DNA from: GCA-2684655 sp045105235
GTDB taxonomy: Bacteria; Planctomycetota; UBA1135; UBA2386
Length of the DNA: 64,000 bases
Assembly (NCBI GenBank): GCA_045105235.1
Contig: JBGCDH010000016.1
Span: 1-64,000 of the forward strand
Reading direction: 5' to 3'
The notes beneath the pieces were generated by a model that ran no database searches, was not told where the DNA came from, and saw only the letters and a list, made by a program, of their open reading frames with translations. Shown one piece after another: positions 52,131 to 60,554 of the stretch (within the stretch, counting starts at the first letter, position 1; each line of letters begins with the position of its first letter). The position numbers and the translations under genes were made by a program.

Positions 52131-54779
52131 ATGACCAAGCACGGCCACGGGCTGCCCCGCAAGCGACCAGGTCGCTCCGCCAAGGACGAGATCGACGAAG
52201 TGTTGCCCGAACTCGAGCTGATCGAGGACGCGGACACTGTCGACGTCGACGACCTGCCGGTGCTCGAGGCGATCGAAGAATTGGCCCCCGAGGGGCCGAT
52301 CTCGGTTGCCTGCGACACTTCTGACGACGCGGACTTCGACTTTGAGCTGCTGGCCGAGGTGCCGGACATGCCCAAGAAGGAAGTCGCCGAACACCTTGAG
52401 CCACCGCTCGCCTTTGCCGTTGCCAAGGCTTCGGCCCAGCTTCGCCACAAGCGCGTGCTGGTTCGCTTCGCCGGCGAAGGCCTGATCGGCAGCGCCATCA
52501 AAGATCTCGTCAAGGAGCAACTCGCCGCGTGCAAGCCGCTGCGCGCCGTGGTCCGCCGCGGCTACGGCGATGAGGAAGTGCTCGCCGGCGAGCTGCCCAA
52601 GGTTGAAGTCCGTCGCGAGGTCGCGGACGGCATCACCAAGGTGCAGGTCGATACGGGCTCGTGCGATCCAGAGGATCTGCCGGTCGCGATGGAGCCACAG
52701 ATTGCCGAGCTGACCAGCAACGCCTCGGGCGCGCGCTTGCTGATGAAGTTCAAGGGTTCGGCCAAGCCGGACGCCACGATGCGCGACGCGCTGTCGATGG
52801 CGCTGCGCGAAGCTGGCGCCCGCAGCGCGTCGATCGGCGCGCGCGTGCTCTTTGACCGCGACCTTGAGGACAAGGTTCGCTGCTCGGTGAGCGGCAGCCG
52901 CGCGACCGTGGCCGTTTCGTTGACCGATGACGACGCGACGGTTGTCGATGCGCTGTCCCTGGTGCTGCCGACACACGCCGACAAGTTCGACGGCAAAAAC
53001 GTGCGCTACCAGTTCGCGCGCGAGTCGGCGACGGTGCAGGATTTCTGCGTCGACTTCGCCCGCAACGCGGGCGCCACGCTCGTCGAGGTGGGTGGCCAGG
53101 ACGATTTCGACATCGTTTGGCCGCCGCTCGTCAGCGTGCACGAAGGCCGCGAAGTCGTGCTGCGACTGACCGCCAACGGCCGTTCGCGGGCTGCCGTGAT
53201 TGCGGCGCTTGGCCGCGAGTGCGCGCTGCACCACGAGCTGACGGCCGGCAAGCACGTCGTGATCGACTGGCCGCAGGACTTTGCCGTCGACGACGAGGTC
53301 GACAAGGCTGTCGCGGGCTGGGCCAAGACGCTGGCGAGCAAGCGACTGTGCTGCACGGTGGCGGGCGATCGCCGCGAGCCGTTTGTGCCGGCGCCGGTCG
53401 AGGTCTACCCCGATGGCGATCGCCAGGTCTTTCGCGTCGACAGTGAGTCCGGCAAGCCCAAGGAACTCGGCCGCGCGATCGAGCGACGGCTGCCGGCGCA
53501 GCTCGCGAGCTGCAAGGGCAAGGTCGTCTGCATCGAGATTGCCGGCGACGCCGCCGTGTCCCGCACGGTCAAAAACGACCTGTGCACGCGCGTTGCCGAA
53601 GCGGGCGCGGTCCGGCTGGAGCTTGCCGAGGGCGGCGACGTCGATGTGCTGCTGCCGCCAATGCTGGCCGTGACCGATTCGAAGTCGGGGCTGTCGATCT
53701 CCGCCATGGTCGACGGCCGCGATGAGTCGCAGCAAAAGCGTGCGATCGCGCGTGAACTCGACGGCGTCGACATGGCGCTCAAGTCGGTGACCATCGCCAG
53801 CGCTTCGTGTGCGAACGACGTTGCCGAGCACGCGATGGCGCAGGGCGCGTCGAGCGTTGTGCTCGATGGCGCGGATTCGATCCGGCTGCACCCGCCGATT
53901 TTCGAGGAAGTCGAGAAGGGCAAGGGCGGCCTGCGTCTGGTGATCGATCCGACCGGCGACGCGGCCATGGATGCCCGTATGGTCGACCGTGAGATCGCCG
54001 GCGTGATCAAGCGCGCCGGCCTGATGGCCGGCAAGACCGCGACGATTGCGTGGCCCAAGGCGGCGGCCGGCGACGCCGCGGTGGCGGCGATTGTCGACGC
54101 GCTGCGCGGCAAGAAGGCGAGCAAGATCCTGCTCGATGGTGGTGGCGACGGCGAGCCAGTGCAGCTGCATCCGGAGTTGCCAGCGGAGAAGCCAGCGGAG
54201 AAGCCAGCCGAGAAACCCGCCGCAGCAGCCAAACCCGCTCCCAAGCACTCGCCGCAGGCGGGGCTTGCAGCAGCAGCGGCGGCGGCCGAAGCGTCTTCGC
54301 CATCGGCAGAGCCTGCAACGGCTGCTGCCCCAGATGCAGCGGCAGCCGAAACCCCGGCTGCTGCCGCATCCGCCAGCGCGAGCACGGCCCGTCCTGCAGT
54401 GCCCGCAGGAGAGCTGGTTTCGCTCCTGGCGCGCCACGACGAAGCCATTCCTCCCATGGTCTTGGTCGGCGTCGCCGCCGGCGATGCGACCGGTGATGAC
54501 GAAGCGCACGTTGCCCGCCTCGAGGCGGAGCTGCAGAGCCACGTGCCGCGCTTCGGCGGGCGGGCGGTGCTGCTGGTTCCGCAGCACGAGGGCGCCGATA
54601 CCCCGGTTCGCCGGCCCAACGCGCTCGCGCGCATGCTCGGCCGCGTGGTGCCGCAAGGCGCTGCTGCGACGCTGATCTTCCGTGGGCCCGACGCCCAGGG
54701 GCGACCGCACTTCCAGGTGCTGCACAGCACCGTGAGAGCGATGCCGATCGGCGCGACGTTCGGCGATCCCCGCGGCTAG
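52131..54779 (+). CDS. 882-residue repeat protein of unknown function
   Basis: No family is recognised and there is no signal peptide. After an acidic N-terminus (DEIDEVLPELELIEDADTVD), the protein is built from about seven degenerate units of 80-92 residues. Aligned unit starts include DIVWPPLVSVHEGREVVLRL near residue 325, VPAPVEVYPDGDRQVFRVDS near 415, VLLPPMLAVTDSKSGLSISA near 503, LHPPIFEEVEKGKGGLRLVI near 584 and QLHPELPAEK near 676. Each has a strand, a helix and a short hydrophobic strand, and most share a xPPx(L/M/I) motif. A PAEK x3 and Ala-rich linker (about 677-755) leads to a distinct last domain (GELVSLLARHDEAIPPMVLV to the end). The ATG at 52131 was chosen because no similarity lies upstream. 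Confidence 0.6.
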   Translation: MTKHGHGLPRKRPGRSAKDEIDEVLPELELIEDADTVDVDDLPVLEAIEELAPEGPISVACDTSDDADFDFELLAEVPDMPKKEVAEHLEPPLAFAVAKASAQLRHKRVLVRFAGEGLIGSAIKDLVKEQLAACKPLRAVVRRGYGDEEVLAGELPKVEVRREVADGITKVQVDTGSCDPEDLPVAMEPQIAELTSNASGARLLMKFKGSAKPDATMRDALSMALREAGARSASIGARVLFDRDLEDKVRCSVSGSRATVAVSLTDDDATVVDALSLVLPTHADKFDGKNVRYQFARESATVQDFCVDFARNAGATLVEVGGQDDFDIVWPPLVSVHEGREVVLRLTANGRSRAAVIAALGRECALHHELTAGKHVVIDWPQDFAVDDEVDKAVAGWAKTLASKRLCCTVAGDRREPFVPAPVEVYPDGDRQVFRVDSESGKPKELGRAIERRLPAQLASCKGKVVCIEIAGDAAVSRTVKNDLCTRVAEAGAVRLELAEGGDVDVLLPPMLAVTDSKSGLSISAMVDGRDESQQKRAIARELDGVDMALKSVTIASASCANDVAEHAMAQGASSVVLDGADSIRLHPPIFEEVEKGKGGLRLVIDPTGDAAMDARMVDREIAGVIKRAGLMAGKTATIAWPKAAAGDAAVAAIVDALRGKKASKILLDGGGDGEPVQLHPELPAEKPAEKPAEKPAAAAKPAPKHSPQAGLAAAAAAAEASSPSAEPATAAAPDAAAAETPAAAASASASTARPAVPAGELVSLLARHDEAIPPMVLVGVAAGDATGDDEAHVARLEAELQSHVPRFGGRAVLLVPQHEGADTPVRRPNALARMLGRVVPQGAAATLIFRGPDAQGRPHFQVLHSTVRAMPIGATFGDPRG

Positions 54780-54910
54780 GACATGGGCCGAACAATTTGC
54801 GGCGGCTCAGAATCTCCTGGCCGCCGCGAATCCGCGGATCCGCCGGGCACTGTTGCCGTAGGATGTTGCCGCCCTCGGATATCCCGGGGGCAGCAACCAA
54901 CCCAAATCGA

Positions 54911-55243
54911 ATGATTCGACTGATCCTGACGGGCGCCCTCGCCCTGTTCTTGGTCGCTTGCCAGGGTGAGCCTGCCGGTGATACCGGCGGTACCAACCCA
55001 ACGGCCAACGCCGTGGCAACCGACGCCTCCTGCAAGCTCGAGCTCGGCCAGCCTATTTGAGGCGGATGTGTCACCACCGTGCGTGGTGCAATGTCCAAAG
55101 TCGACGGTGTCGGCAAGGTTGAGATCGAGCAGGGGCCCGACGGCTTCGTCGTCCACTACGACAGCAAGAAGGTGAAGCCTGACGCGCTCGTCAAGGCTCT
55201 CCAGGCGGCTGGTGAGAAGACCGCAAAGGTGGCAGGCGAATGA
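54911..55243 (+). CDS. Selenoprotein lipoprotein with UxxC heavy-metal-associated domain (copy 1)
   Basis: The ATG at 54911 opens a lipoprotein signal MIRLILTGALALFLVACQGE (lipobox LVAC, Cys 17). The reading frame meets TGA at 55058-55060 and then continues, in the same frame, to a stop at 55241-55243, for 110 residues. With Sec at codon 50 the centre reads ELGQPI-U-GGCVTTVRGAMS, followed by VDGVGKVEIEQGPDGFVVHY and PDALVKALQAAGEKT. That is an HMA (MerP/CopZ) fold whose metal-binding CxxC has become UxxC. A hairpin 12 bases after the TGA is a SECIS candidate. The protein is predicted to be lipid-anchored outside the cytoplasm. An extra Cys at position 41 is present. Confidence 0.85.
55072..55088 (+). 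promoter_or_regulatory. Candidate bacterial SECIS hairpin, copy 1
   Basis: CACCAC (55072-55077) pairs with GTGGTG (55083-55088) over a CGTGC loop. The loop begins 17 bases after the last base of the UGA, inside the usual bacterial distance. It contains the G-U step that SelB recognises in the E. coli fdhF element. The same 23 bases (55067-55089) recur at the same distance in copy 2. Confidence 0.75.
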
Positions 55244-55548
55244 TCCAGCGACTTTCCCTGGCGGGAGCTGCGGCTCTCGCGTTCGTCCTTGCTGGTTGCC
55301 AAAACTCGGCGCCTGCTCGCGACATCCCGGCCGAAGCCGTAGGTGTGAACCTGCGCCTCGACAAGAGCCCTTGAATGGGCTGTGTCACCACCGTGCGTGG
55401 TGCCCTTGATCGAGTAGACGGTGTCTACGGCGTAGACATCGAGAGCGGCAACCAGGACATCACCGTCCACTACAAGCCGGACATGGTGGAGGTCGACACG
55501 ATTCTGTCGGCTCTCGAGACCGCCGGCGAGTCCGCCACGCGCCGCTAG
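55240..55548 (+). CDS. Selenoprotein lipoprotein with UxxC heavy-metal-associated domain (copy 2)
   Basis: The ATG at 55240 overlaps the stop of copy 1 (ATGA). The signal MIQRLSLAGAAALAFVLAGC is a lipobox type (LAGC). The frame reaches TGA at 55372-55374, then continues to TAG at 55546-55548, for 102 residues. With Sec at codon 45 the centre reads LDKSP-U-MGCVTTVRGALD, followed by VDGVYGVDIESGNQDITVHY and VDTILSALETAGESA. It is a paralogue of copy 1 with the same UxxC in an HMA fold. Length, order and the identical hairpin show the pair arose by duplication and kept the Sec. The two are translated from one message. Confidence 0.85.
55386..55402 (+). promoter_or_regulatory. Candidate bacterial SECIS hairpin, copy 2
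   Basis: CACCAC (55386-55391) pairs with GTGGTG (55397-55402) with loop CGTGC, again 17 bases past the UGA. GGG (55377-55379) can also pair with CCC (55403-55405), lengthening the stem below a bulge. It is identical to the copy 1 element across 23 bases (55381-55403). Confidence 0.75.
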
Positions 55549-55562
55549 GCGCCAAGTGTTGC

Positions 55563-55598
55563 GTGGCCTAGCGAACGCGCAAGCGTCGCTAGAGCCAC
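55563..55598. terminator. Strong hairpin between convergent genes
   Basis: GTGGC (55563-55567) pairs with GCCAC (55594-55598), CTAGCG (55568-55573) with CGCTAG (55587-55592), and ACGC (55575-55578) with GCGT (55583-55586), around a GCAA tetraloop. One A is bulged on each side (55574, 55593). It gives 15 base pairs and no T-run. It ends the Sec lipoprotein genes and the convergent regulator gene. Confidence 0.6.
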
Positions 55599-55602
55599 CT
55601 GC

Positions 55603-56025
55603 TCACGCCGGACTGAATCCGTCCGGCAGCGTGCCCCGCGCCTTCTTGGCGGCGCGCGATGCTTCGACCGCGTCGTCGAGCACGGACTCCAGCACGGCGA
55701 TGTAGGCGAGATACCGCTTGCGGCCATCGTCGCTGAGTCGGCAAAGCGTCTGCGGACGCTTGCCCTTGTAGCCCTTCTGGATCTCGACGATGCCGGCCTC
55801 CTGCAGCACCGTCAGGTGCCGCGACAGGTTGCCGTCCGTCAGGTGACAGAGCGACTTGAGGTCGGTAAAGAGCAGCCCGTCGGCACGGGCGGCGAGTGAC
55901 GTCAGGATGCCGAGCCGCGCCTTCTCGTGCAGCACCCGGTCGAGCCCTTCGTACGCGTAGCGTCCGTCGTCTTTGGCGCCATCGTCTTTTGCGTCAGGCC
56001 CTGCGTTGCTTGGTTGCTCGCTCAT
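55603..56025 (-). CDS. Winged-helix transcriptional regulator
   Basis: The 140-residue protein has a charged N-terminus (DAKDDGAKDDG) and then a winged helix: VLHEKARLGILTSLAARADG, DLKSLCHLTDGNLSRHLTVL with the recognition helix, and GIVEIQKGYKGKRPQTLCRL, the wing. The layout is like the small MarR/ArsR-related regulators that sit next to membrane protein genes. No metal-binding Cys pair of ArsR type is visible. Its start overlaps the stop of the membrane protein gene upstream by four bases. It converges on the Sec lipoprotein pair. Confidence 0.8.
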   Translation of the reverse strand: MSEQPSNAGPDAKDDGAKDDGRYAYEGLDRVLHEKARLGILTSLAARADGLLFTDLKSLCHLTDGNLSRHLTVLQEAGIVEIQKGYKGKRPQTLCRLSDDGRKRYLAYIAVLESVLDDAVEASRAAKKARGTLPDGFSPA

Positions 56026-56648
56026 CGTGCCTCCGAGGATGGGCTTGTCATCTCATGGCGCTCGTGGTGCCACCAAAGAATGGCGGCGAGGGCCAGCTGG
56101 CCGGCTGCAAACGGCAGGCCCATGGCCCACGGCTCCAGCGCGCGCTCGCCGAACCACAGGCAGCACGTGCCGGTCGCGATAAACGCGACGCCAACCAAAT
56201 ACGACGGCGCGGGCAGCAGTCGATGGGCCGCGAGGTTGGCGAGTCCAAAGAGCAGCTGCCACATGCCGGGCAGCACCCACAGCAGTTCGGGCAGCTGCGA
56301 CACGACAAATGTCGTCACGACGGCGCCGACGACGAGACACGGCGCAAACTGCCGGACCGCGAGCCAGGCGTTGGCGGCGCTGAGTTCGCCGGGGCAGCGC
56401 AGCGTGCGGCGCGCGACGACGACCGACGCGAGTGCCGTGCTGACGAGTGCGGCGCCACACCAGATCAGCAGATAGCGGCGCGGGTAGGCGAGAGGGTCCT
56501 CAAGCCAAAGGGTCTGCGCGAGCGCCGCCATGATGGCAAGCAAGCCAGAGACGGCGACCGGGATGGCGCGCAGGCTCTTCAAGTGTTCGGTCGCGGCCAG
56601 ATGGCTGCGGATCCTCGTGATCTGGTCGATCGCGTCGCGGAGTTCCAT
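56022..56648 (-). CDS. Polytopic membrane protein coupled to the regulator
   Basis: The 208-residue protein has about six hydrophobic helices, e.g. IPVAVSGLLAIMAALAQTLW near 28, RYLLIWCGAALVSTALASVV, FAPCLVVGAVVTTFVVSQLP, GMWQLLFGLANLAAHRLLPA, and PFAAGQLALAAILWWHHERH. No family can be named. The ATG at 56648 has AGGAAG eight bases upstream; an open frame continues further without similarity. The regulator gene follows with a four-base overlap, so the regulator probably answers to or controls this protein. Confidence 0.65.
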   Translation of the reverse strand: MELRDAIDQITRIRSHLAATEHLKSLRAIPVAVSGLLAIMAALAQTLWLEDPLAYPRRYLLIWCGAALVSTALASVVVARRTLRCPGELSAANAWLAVRQFAPCLVVGAVVTTFVVSQLPELLWVLPGMWQLLFGLANLAAHRLLPAPSYLVGVAFIATGTCCLWFGERALEPWAMGLPFAAGQLALAAILWWHHERHEMTSPSSEAR

Positions 56649-56783
56649 TGGCTTCTTCCTGTTGGGCTTTGTGTCAGAAAGTAGGCGATCGCAGGGCTCC
56701 GTCAACTGCCCTTACCGAGCGCTTACCCGAAGAGCCCTCAGTTGCTCGTCTAGTTGTCCGAACGAAGAACCGTGAGGAACGCA

Positions 56784-59228
56784 ATGAACATGCTGCTGCA
56801 GACAGGGGGCCCGAAGGTGGCCCGACCGAGTGCCCGGCCAGGGCGACTCGCTACGAATTTGCTGTCGACCGTGATGGCGGCAATGGCTTTCTGCAGCGCG
56901 ACCGTCGAGGCGTTGCCGGCGCAGTTTCGGCCACATGGGCCGTTGCCGGCGCAGCTAGGGGGTCAGCATCAGTGGATCGTTCCGAGTCGCGCGGTGCTGA
57001 CGCCGCGTGGCTACGCGACCCCGCCCGTGCGCGTCACGGCGGCGCGCGCCAAGATCACGATCCGCGACCGGGCCGCGACCACGACGCTCGAGTTCGAGCT
57101 GCACAACCCCGTCGCGTCTCGTGCTCAAGAAGCGGTGCTGCTGTTGCCCGTTCCCGATGGCGCGGCGGTCTCGCAGTTCGCCTTTGACGGGGCTGCGTCC
57201 GAGCCGACCGCGAAGATCCTGCCCCGTGACGAAGCGCGCCGCCTCTACGACCAGATCACCGCCCGGCTGCAGGATCCGGCACTGCTCGAGTTTGCCGGCT
57301 ACGGCTGCTTGCGCAGCAGTGTCTTTCCGGTGCCCGCCAACGGCCGGCAAAAGATCCGCCTGACCTACGACCACGTGCTCAAATCGGATGGCGCGCGCGT
57401 CGACTACTTGCTGCCGCGCAGCGAGATGCTGGCGCAAGGCGTGCCGTGGCAGATCGAGGTCGATGTTACCGCGCGCACCACGCTCGGCCTGGCCTATTCG
57501 CCGAGCCACGAACTGAACCAGCAGCGGCGCGGCCAAAAGCGGATGTCGCTGGCCGTTACCAAGCGCAGCCAGGGTGACCCCGGGGCCTTCCGGTTCTGCT
57601 TTACGACTGCGGCCAACGCCGCCGAGCCTACCGCGGCGCTGTTCACCTATCCGGATCCGACGATCGGTGGCGGCTACTTCCTGCTGTTGGCCCATTCCCC
57701 CAAGATCGAGCGCGCAGAAGCTCTGCGCCGCGAGGTCACGATCGTGCTGGACCGTTCGGGCAGCATGGCAGGTCGCAAGCTGGCGCAGGCCAAGGCGGCC
57801 GCCCTGCAGGTGCTCGAAGGGCTTGCGGACGGCGAGGGCATCCAGGTCATTCACTACGGCAACGACGTCGGCAAAGCATTTGCGCAGCCCGTTGCGAAGA
57901 GCGCGGAGTCGATGGCCAAGGCGCGCGCGTTTGTGTCCGGCATCCGTCCCCACGGCGGCACCAACATCCACGATGCGCTGCTCGAGTCGCTGCGGCCAAA
58001 GGCGATGGCAGGAACGCTGCCGCTGGTGCTGTTCCTGACCGATGGCCTGCCGACGGTGGGGCCGACCAGTGAACGCGACCTGTTTGCTCTGATCGAAAAG
58101 GGCAACGCCGCCAAGCGGCGCGTGTATTGCTTTGGCGTTGGCAACGACGTCAACGTGCCGCTGCTCGACCGCATCGCCGACGCGACCCGAGCGGTCACGA
58201 CCTACGTGCAGCCCGAAGAAGACGTCGAGGTCAAGGTCGCGCGAACGTTTGCGCGACTGGACCACCCGGTTCTCGCATCGCCCGAGCTGCGCACGGTCGA
58301 TGCCGACGGCGAGCTCGCTGCGCGCACGGCCGAAGTGCTGCCGCGTCGGCTTGCGGATCTGTTCGCGGGCGACCAGCTGGTCGTGCTCGGTCAGTATCGT
58401 GGCGAAGACAACCTGCGCTTCGAGCTATCAGGGCGCACGCCGAGCGGCCCGAAGGCCTATCGGTTTGAGCTGCCGGTGACGTCGGCTACGACTGCACATG
58501 CGTTTGTGCCGCGGTTGTGGGCGAGTCGACAGATTGCGTTCTTGGTCGACGAGCTGCGGCAGCAGGGCGGAGACCATGGCGCCCGGTGGAGCTCGCAGCG
58601 TCGCGATCCGTTTGCCGACCCGCGCCTGCGCGAACTGCGCGATGAGATCCTGCGCCTGTCGACGCGCTATGGCGTGCTCGGTGAATACACGTCGTTTTTG
58701 GCGACGGAAGGCAGCCAGCTCGACAACTGGAGCGCACTTCAAATCGCTTGCCAGCAAAACCTCAGCGGGCGCGCCGTGACGACGCGCGTTGGCGCTAGCG
58801 CCGTGAACCAGGCGCAGAACCTGTGGTTTCAAAAGGGGCAGACGTTTGCCAATCCGCGCAACTGCTACGTCAACGACGAACTGAAGGTTGTTGAGGGCGG
58901 CGCCGTGCAGCAGCTGTGCGACCGGGCGTTCTTCCGGCGCGGCAACCGCTGGTTTGACAGCGCGAGCGTGCTGGCGCAGAAGCTCGGGCACGACGAAGTC
59001 ATCGCCTTTGGCAGCCCCGCGTTTGAAGCCCTCAAGACATCGCTGCGGTCGCAGGGGCGGGGCGCGCTCTTGTCGCTGCCCGGCGAGATCTTGCTCGCAG
59101 TCGACGGCAAAAACCTGCTGGTCCAGCCGGCATCGCAGCAGCGCCCGGTTCCGGCCGCAGCCCCTCAACAGAACACCCCAACGAAACACGGCCAGAGCGC
59201 CAAGAAGAACCCGAAGGAGATCCGCTGA
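56784..59228 (+). CDS. Exported VIT/VWA-domain protein
   Basis: The 814-residue protein combines a signal-like stretch (about 22-48), a VIT domain (about 70-200: VTAARAKITIRDRAATTTLE, YDQITARLQDPALLEFAGYG, CLRSSVFPVPANGRQKIRLT) and a von Willebrand A domain. The VWA has a complete MIDAS: VTIVLDRSGSMAGRKLAQAK near 318, PHGGTNIHDALLESL, and LFLTDGLPTVG. Such inter-alpha-trypsin-inhibitor-like proteins are frequent in planctomycetes and their function is unclear. The start at 56784 has AGGA upstream. The stop touches the next gene (TGATG), so this is the first gene of a four-gene operon. Confidence 0.82.
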   Translation: MNMLLQTGGPKVARPSARPGRLATNLLSTVMAAMAFCSATVEALPAQFRPHGPLPAQLGGQHQWIVPSRAVLTPRGYATPPVRVTAARAKITIRDRAATTTLEFELHNPVASRAQEAVLLLPVPDGAAVSQFAFDGAASEPTAKILPRDEARRLYDQITARLQDPALLEFAGYGCLRSSVFPVPANGRQKIRLTYDHVLKSDGARVDYLLPRSEMLAQGVPWQIEVDVTARTTLGLAYSPSHELNQQRRGQKRMSLAVTKRSQGDPGAFRFCFTTAANAAEPTAALFTYPDPTIGGGYFLLLAHSPKIERAEALRREVTIVLDRSGSMAGRKLAQAKAAALQVLEGLADGEGIQVIHYGNDVGKAFAQPVAKSAESMAKARAFVSGIRPHGGTNIHDALLESLRPKAMAGTLPLVLFLTDGLPTVGPTSERDLFALIEKGNAAKRRVYCFGVGNDVNVPLLDRIADATRAVTTYVQPEEDVEVKVARTFARLDHPVLASPELRTVDADGELAARTAEVLPRRLADLFAGDQLVVLGQYRGEDNLRFELSGRTPSGPKAYRFELPVTSATTAHAFVPRLWASRQIAFLVDELRQQGGDHGARWSSQRRDPFADPRLRELRDEILRLSTRYGVLGEYTSFLATEGSQLDNWSALQIACQQNLSGRAVTTRVGASAVNQAQNLWFQKGQTFANPRNCYVNDELKVVEGGAVQQLCDRAFFRRGNRWFDSASVLAQKLGHDEVIAFGSPAFEALKTSLRSQGRGALLSLPGEILLAVDGKNLLVQPASQQRPVPAAAPQQNTPTKHGQSAKKNPKEIR

Positions 59229-60547
59229 TGACCATTCAAACCCTACTGATGTCTAGCGCCTTGATGGGCGCAACGCTGGCGCAGGCCCCGATCCCGCACG
59301 TGCCGATTCGAATGGTTCGCCCGGCGCCGGCGCCAGCGCCAGCGCCAGCGCCAGCGGTTGCGCCCGTTGTTCCTATCGCGTCGAGCGAGACGCGTGCCAT
59401 CGATCTGGTGCTGTGTCTCGATACCAGCAACAGCATGGACAATCTGATCCAGTCGGCCCGCCAGCACCTTTGGTCGATTGTCAACGAGATGGCCACGCTG
59501 AAGCCACAGCCGGAATTGCGCGTTGCGCTGCTTGCCTATGGCTCGCCAGCTTATGGCTCCGCTCAGGGCTTTGTCCGCGTGGCGACCGAGCTGACGGGGG
59601 ATCTCGACCTCGTGTCGCAACGGCTGTTCGAACTCAAGACCAACGGCGGCCAGGAATACGTCGCGCGTGCCGTGCTGACGTCGCTGACCTCGCTGAAGTG
59701 GTCCGACGATCCGAACGCGCTCAAGATGATTGTGGTGGCCGGCAACGAAGCGGCTACGCAGGATCCTGCGCATCCGGTGGAGGAGGTGGCCAAGCAGGCC
59801 ATTGAGCGCGGCATCCTGATCAACACGGTCTTTTGTGGCGGCAAGCAAACGCCCGTCGCAGAGGGCTGGCGCGCAGTGGCGCAGCGCGCCGACGGCCAGT
59901 TCATGGCGATTGAGTCCGCGCAGCTCGCGGTCATTGAGACGCCGTTCGACGCGCAGCTTGCGTCGCTGAGCAAAGAGCTCAACGGCACCTACCTTGTCTA
60001 CGGCCGTTCGCGCACGCAATGGGCGTCCAACCAAGTGCTGCAGGACTCGAATGCAAGCCACCTCAACACGGCGGCGGCGGCGCTTCGCTGCCAGACCAAG
60101 GGATCGGCGCTCTACTTCAACCCTTCGTACGACTTGGTGGATGCGTGCAAGGACGTCAAGTTTGACCTGACGAAGATCGCAGTGGCGGAGCTTCCGGAGG
60201 TTCTGCGCGGCAAGTCCGTTGCCGAGCAGAAGGCCCATATCGCGCGCATGACGAAGAAGCGTGCCGGCATCCAGAAGCAGGTGGCGGACATCGGCCGCAA
60301 GCGCAAGCTGTTCGTCATCAAGGAGCAGCATCGGCTTGGCGAGTCCAATCAGAATAGCTTCGAGAAGGCGATGCTGCGGTCTGTGCGCGCCCAGGCTGCG
60401 GCACGTGGGTTTGAGCGCAAGCCAGCGCCCAAGCCCGCAGGCGCTGAGCAGAAGCCTGCTCCAAAGCCGAAAGAAGCTCCTCCGGTCGCTGGGGAGAAGC
60501 AGGTCCAGCTAGAGATCGTTCTTCCGCCGCGTCAACCGCTACGCTAG
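59228..60547 (+). CDS. Exported VWA-domain protein
   Basis: The 439-residue protein begins with a signal-like region (MTIQTLLMSSALMGATLAQA) and a PAPAPAP repeat (from 59320, a 6-bp repeat). The VWA domain has AIDLVLCLDTSNSMDNLIQS near 58, with the DxSxS-like metal site, then VALLAYGSPAYGSAQGFV, TNGGQEYVARAV, and IVVAGNEAATQDPAHPVEEV. The C-terminal part has a basic helical region (ARMTKKRAGIQKQVADIGRK) and a Lys/Pro-rich tail. It is the second VWA gene in the operon with a two-component system behind it. The binding partner is unknown. Confidence 0.78.
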   Translation: MTIQTLLMSSALMGATLAQAPIPHVPIRMVRPAPAPAPAPAPAVAPVVPIASSETRAIDLVLCLDTSNSMDNLIQSARQHLWSIVNEMATLKPQPELRVALLAYGSPAYGSAQGFVRVATELTGDLDLVSQRLFELKTNGGQEYVARAVLTSLTSLKWSDDPNALKMIVVAGNEAATQDPAHPVEEVAKQAIERGILINTVFCGGKQTPVAEGWRAVAQRADGQFMAIESAQLAVIETPFDAQLASLSKELNGTYLVYGRSRTQWASNQVLQDSNASHLNTAAAALRCQTKGSALYFNPSYDLVDACKDVKFDLTKIAVAELPEVLRGKSVAEQKAHIARMTKKRAGIQKQVADIGRKRKLFVIKEQHRLGESNQNSFEKAMLRSVRAQAAARGFERKPAPKPAGAEQKPAPKPKEAPPVAGEKQVQLEIVLPPRQPLR

Positions 60548-60554
60548 GTCAACC

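Noticed and set aside
52092..54725. Long minus-strand open frame of 877 codons opposite the repeat protein
   Set aside because: Arg/His-rich translation typical of an antisense shadow; the plus-strand frame has balanced composition and internal repeats.
59320..59356. Six-base GC-rich repeat in the second VWA gene as a CRISPR or regulatory array
   Set aside because: It simply encodes a Pro-Ala linker in frame after the signal peptide; no spacer structure.
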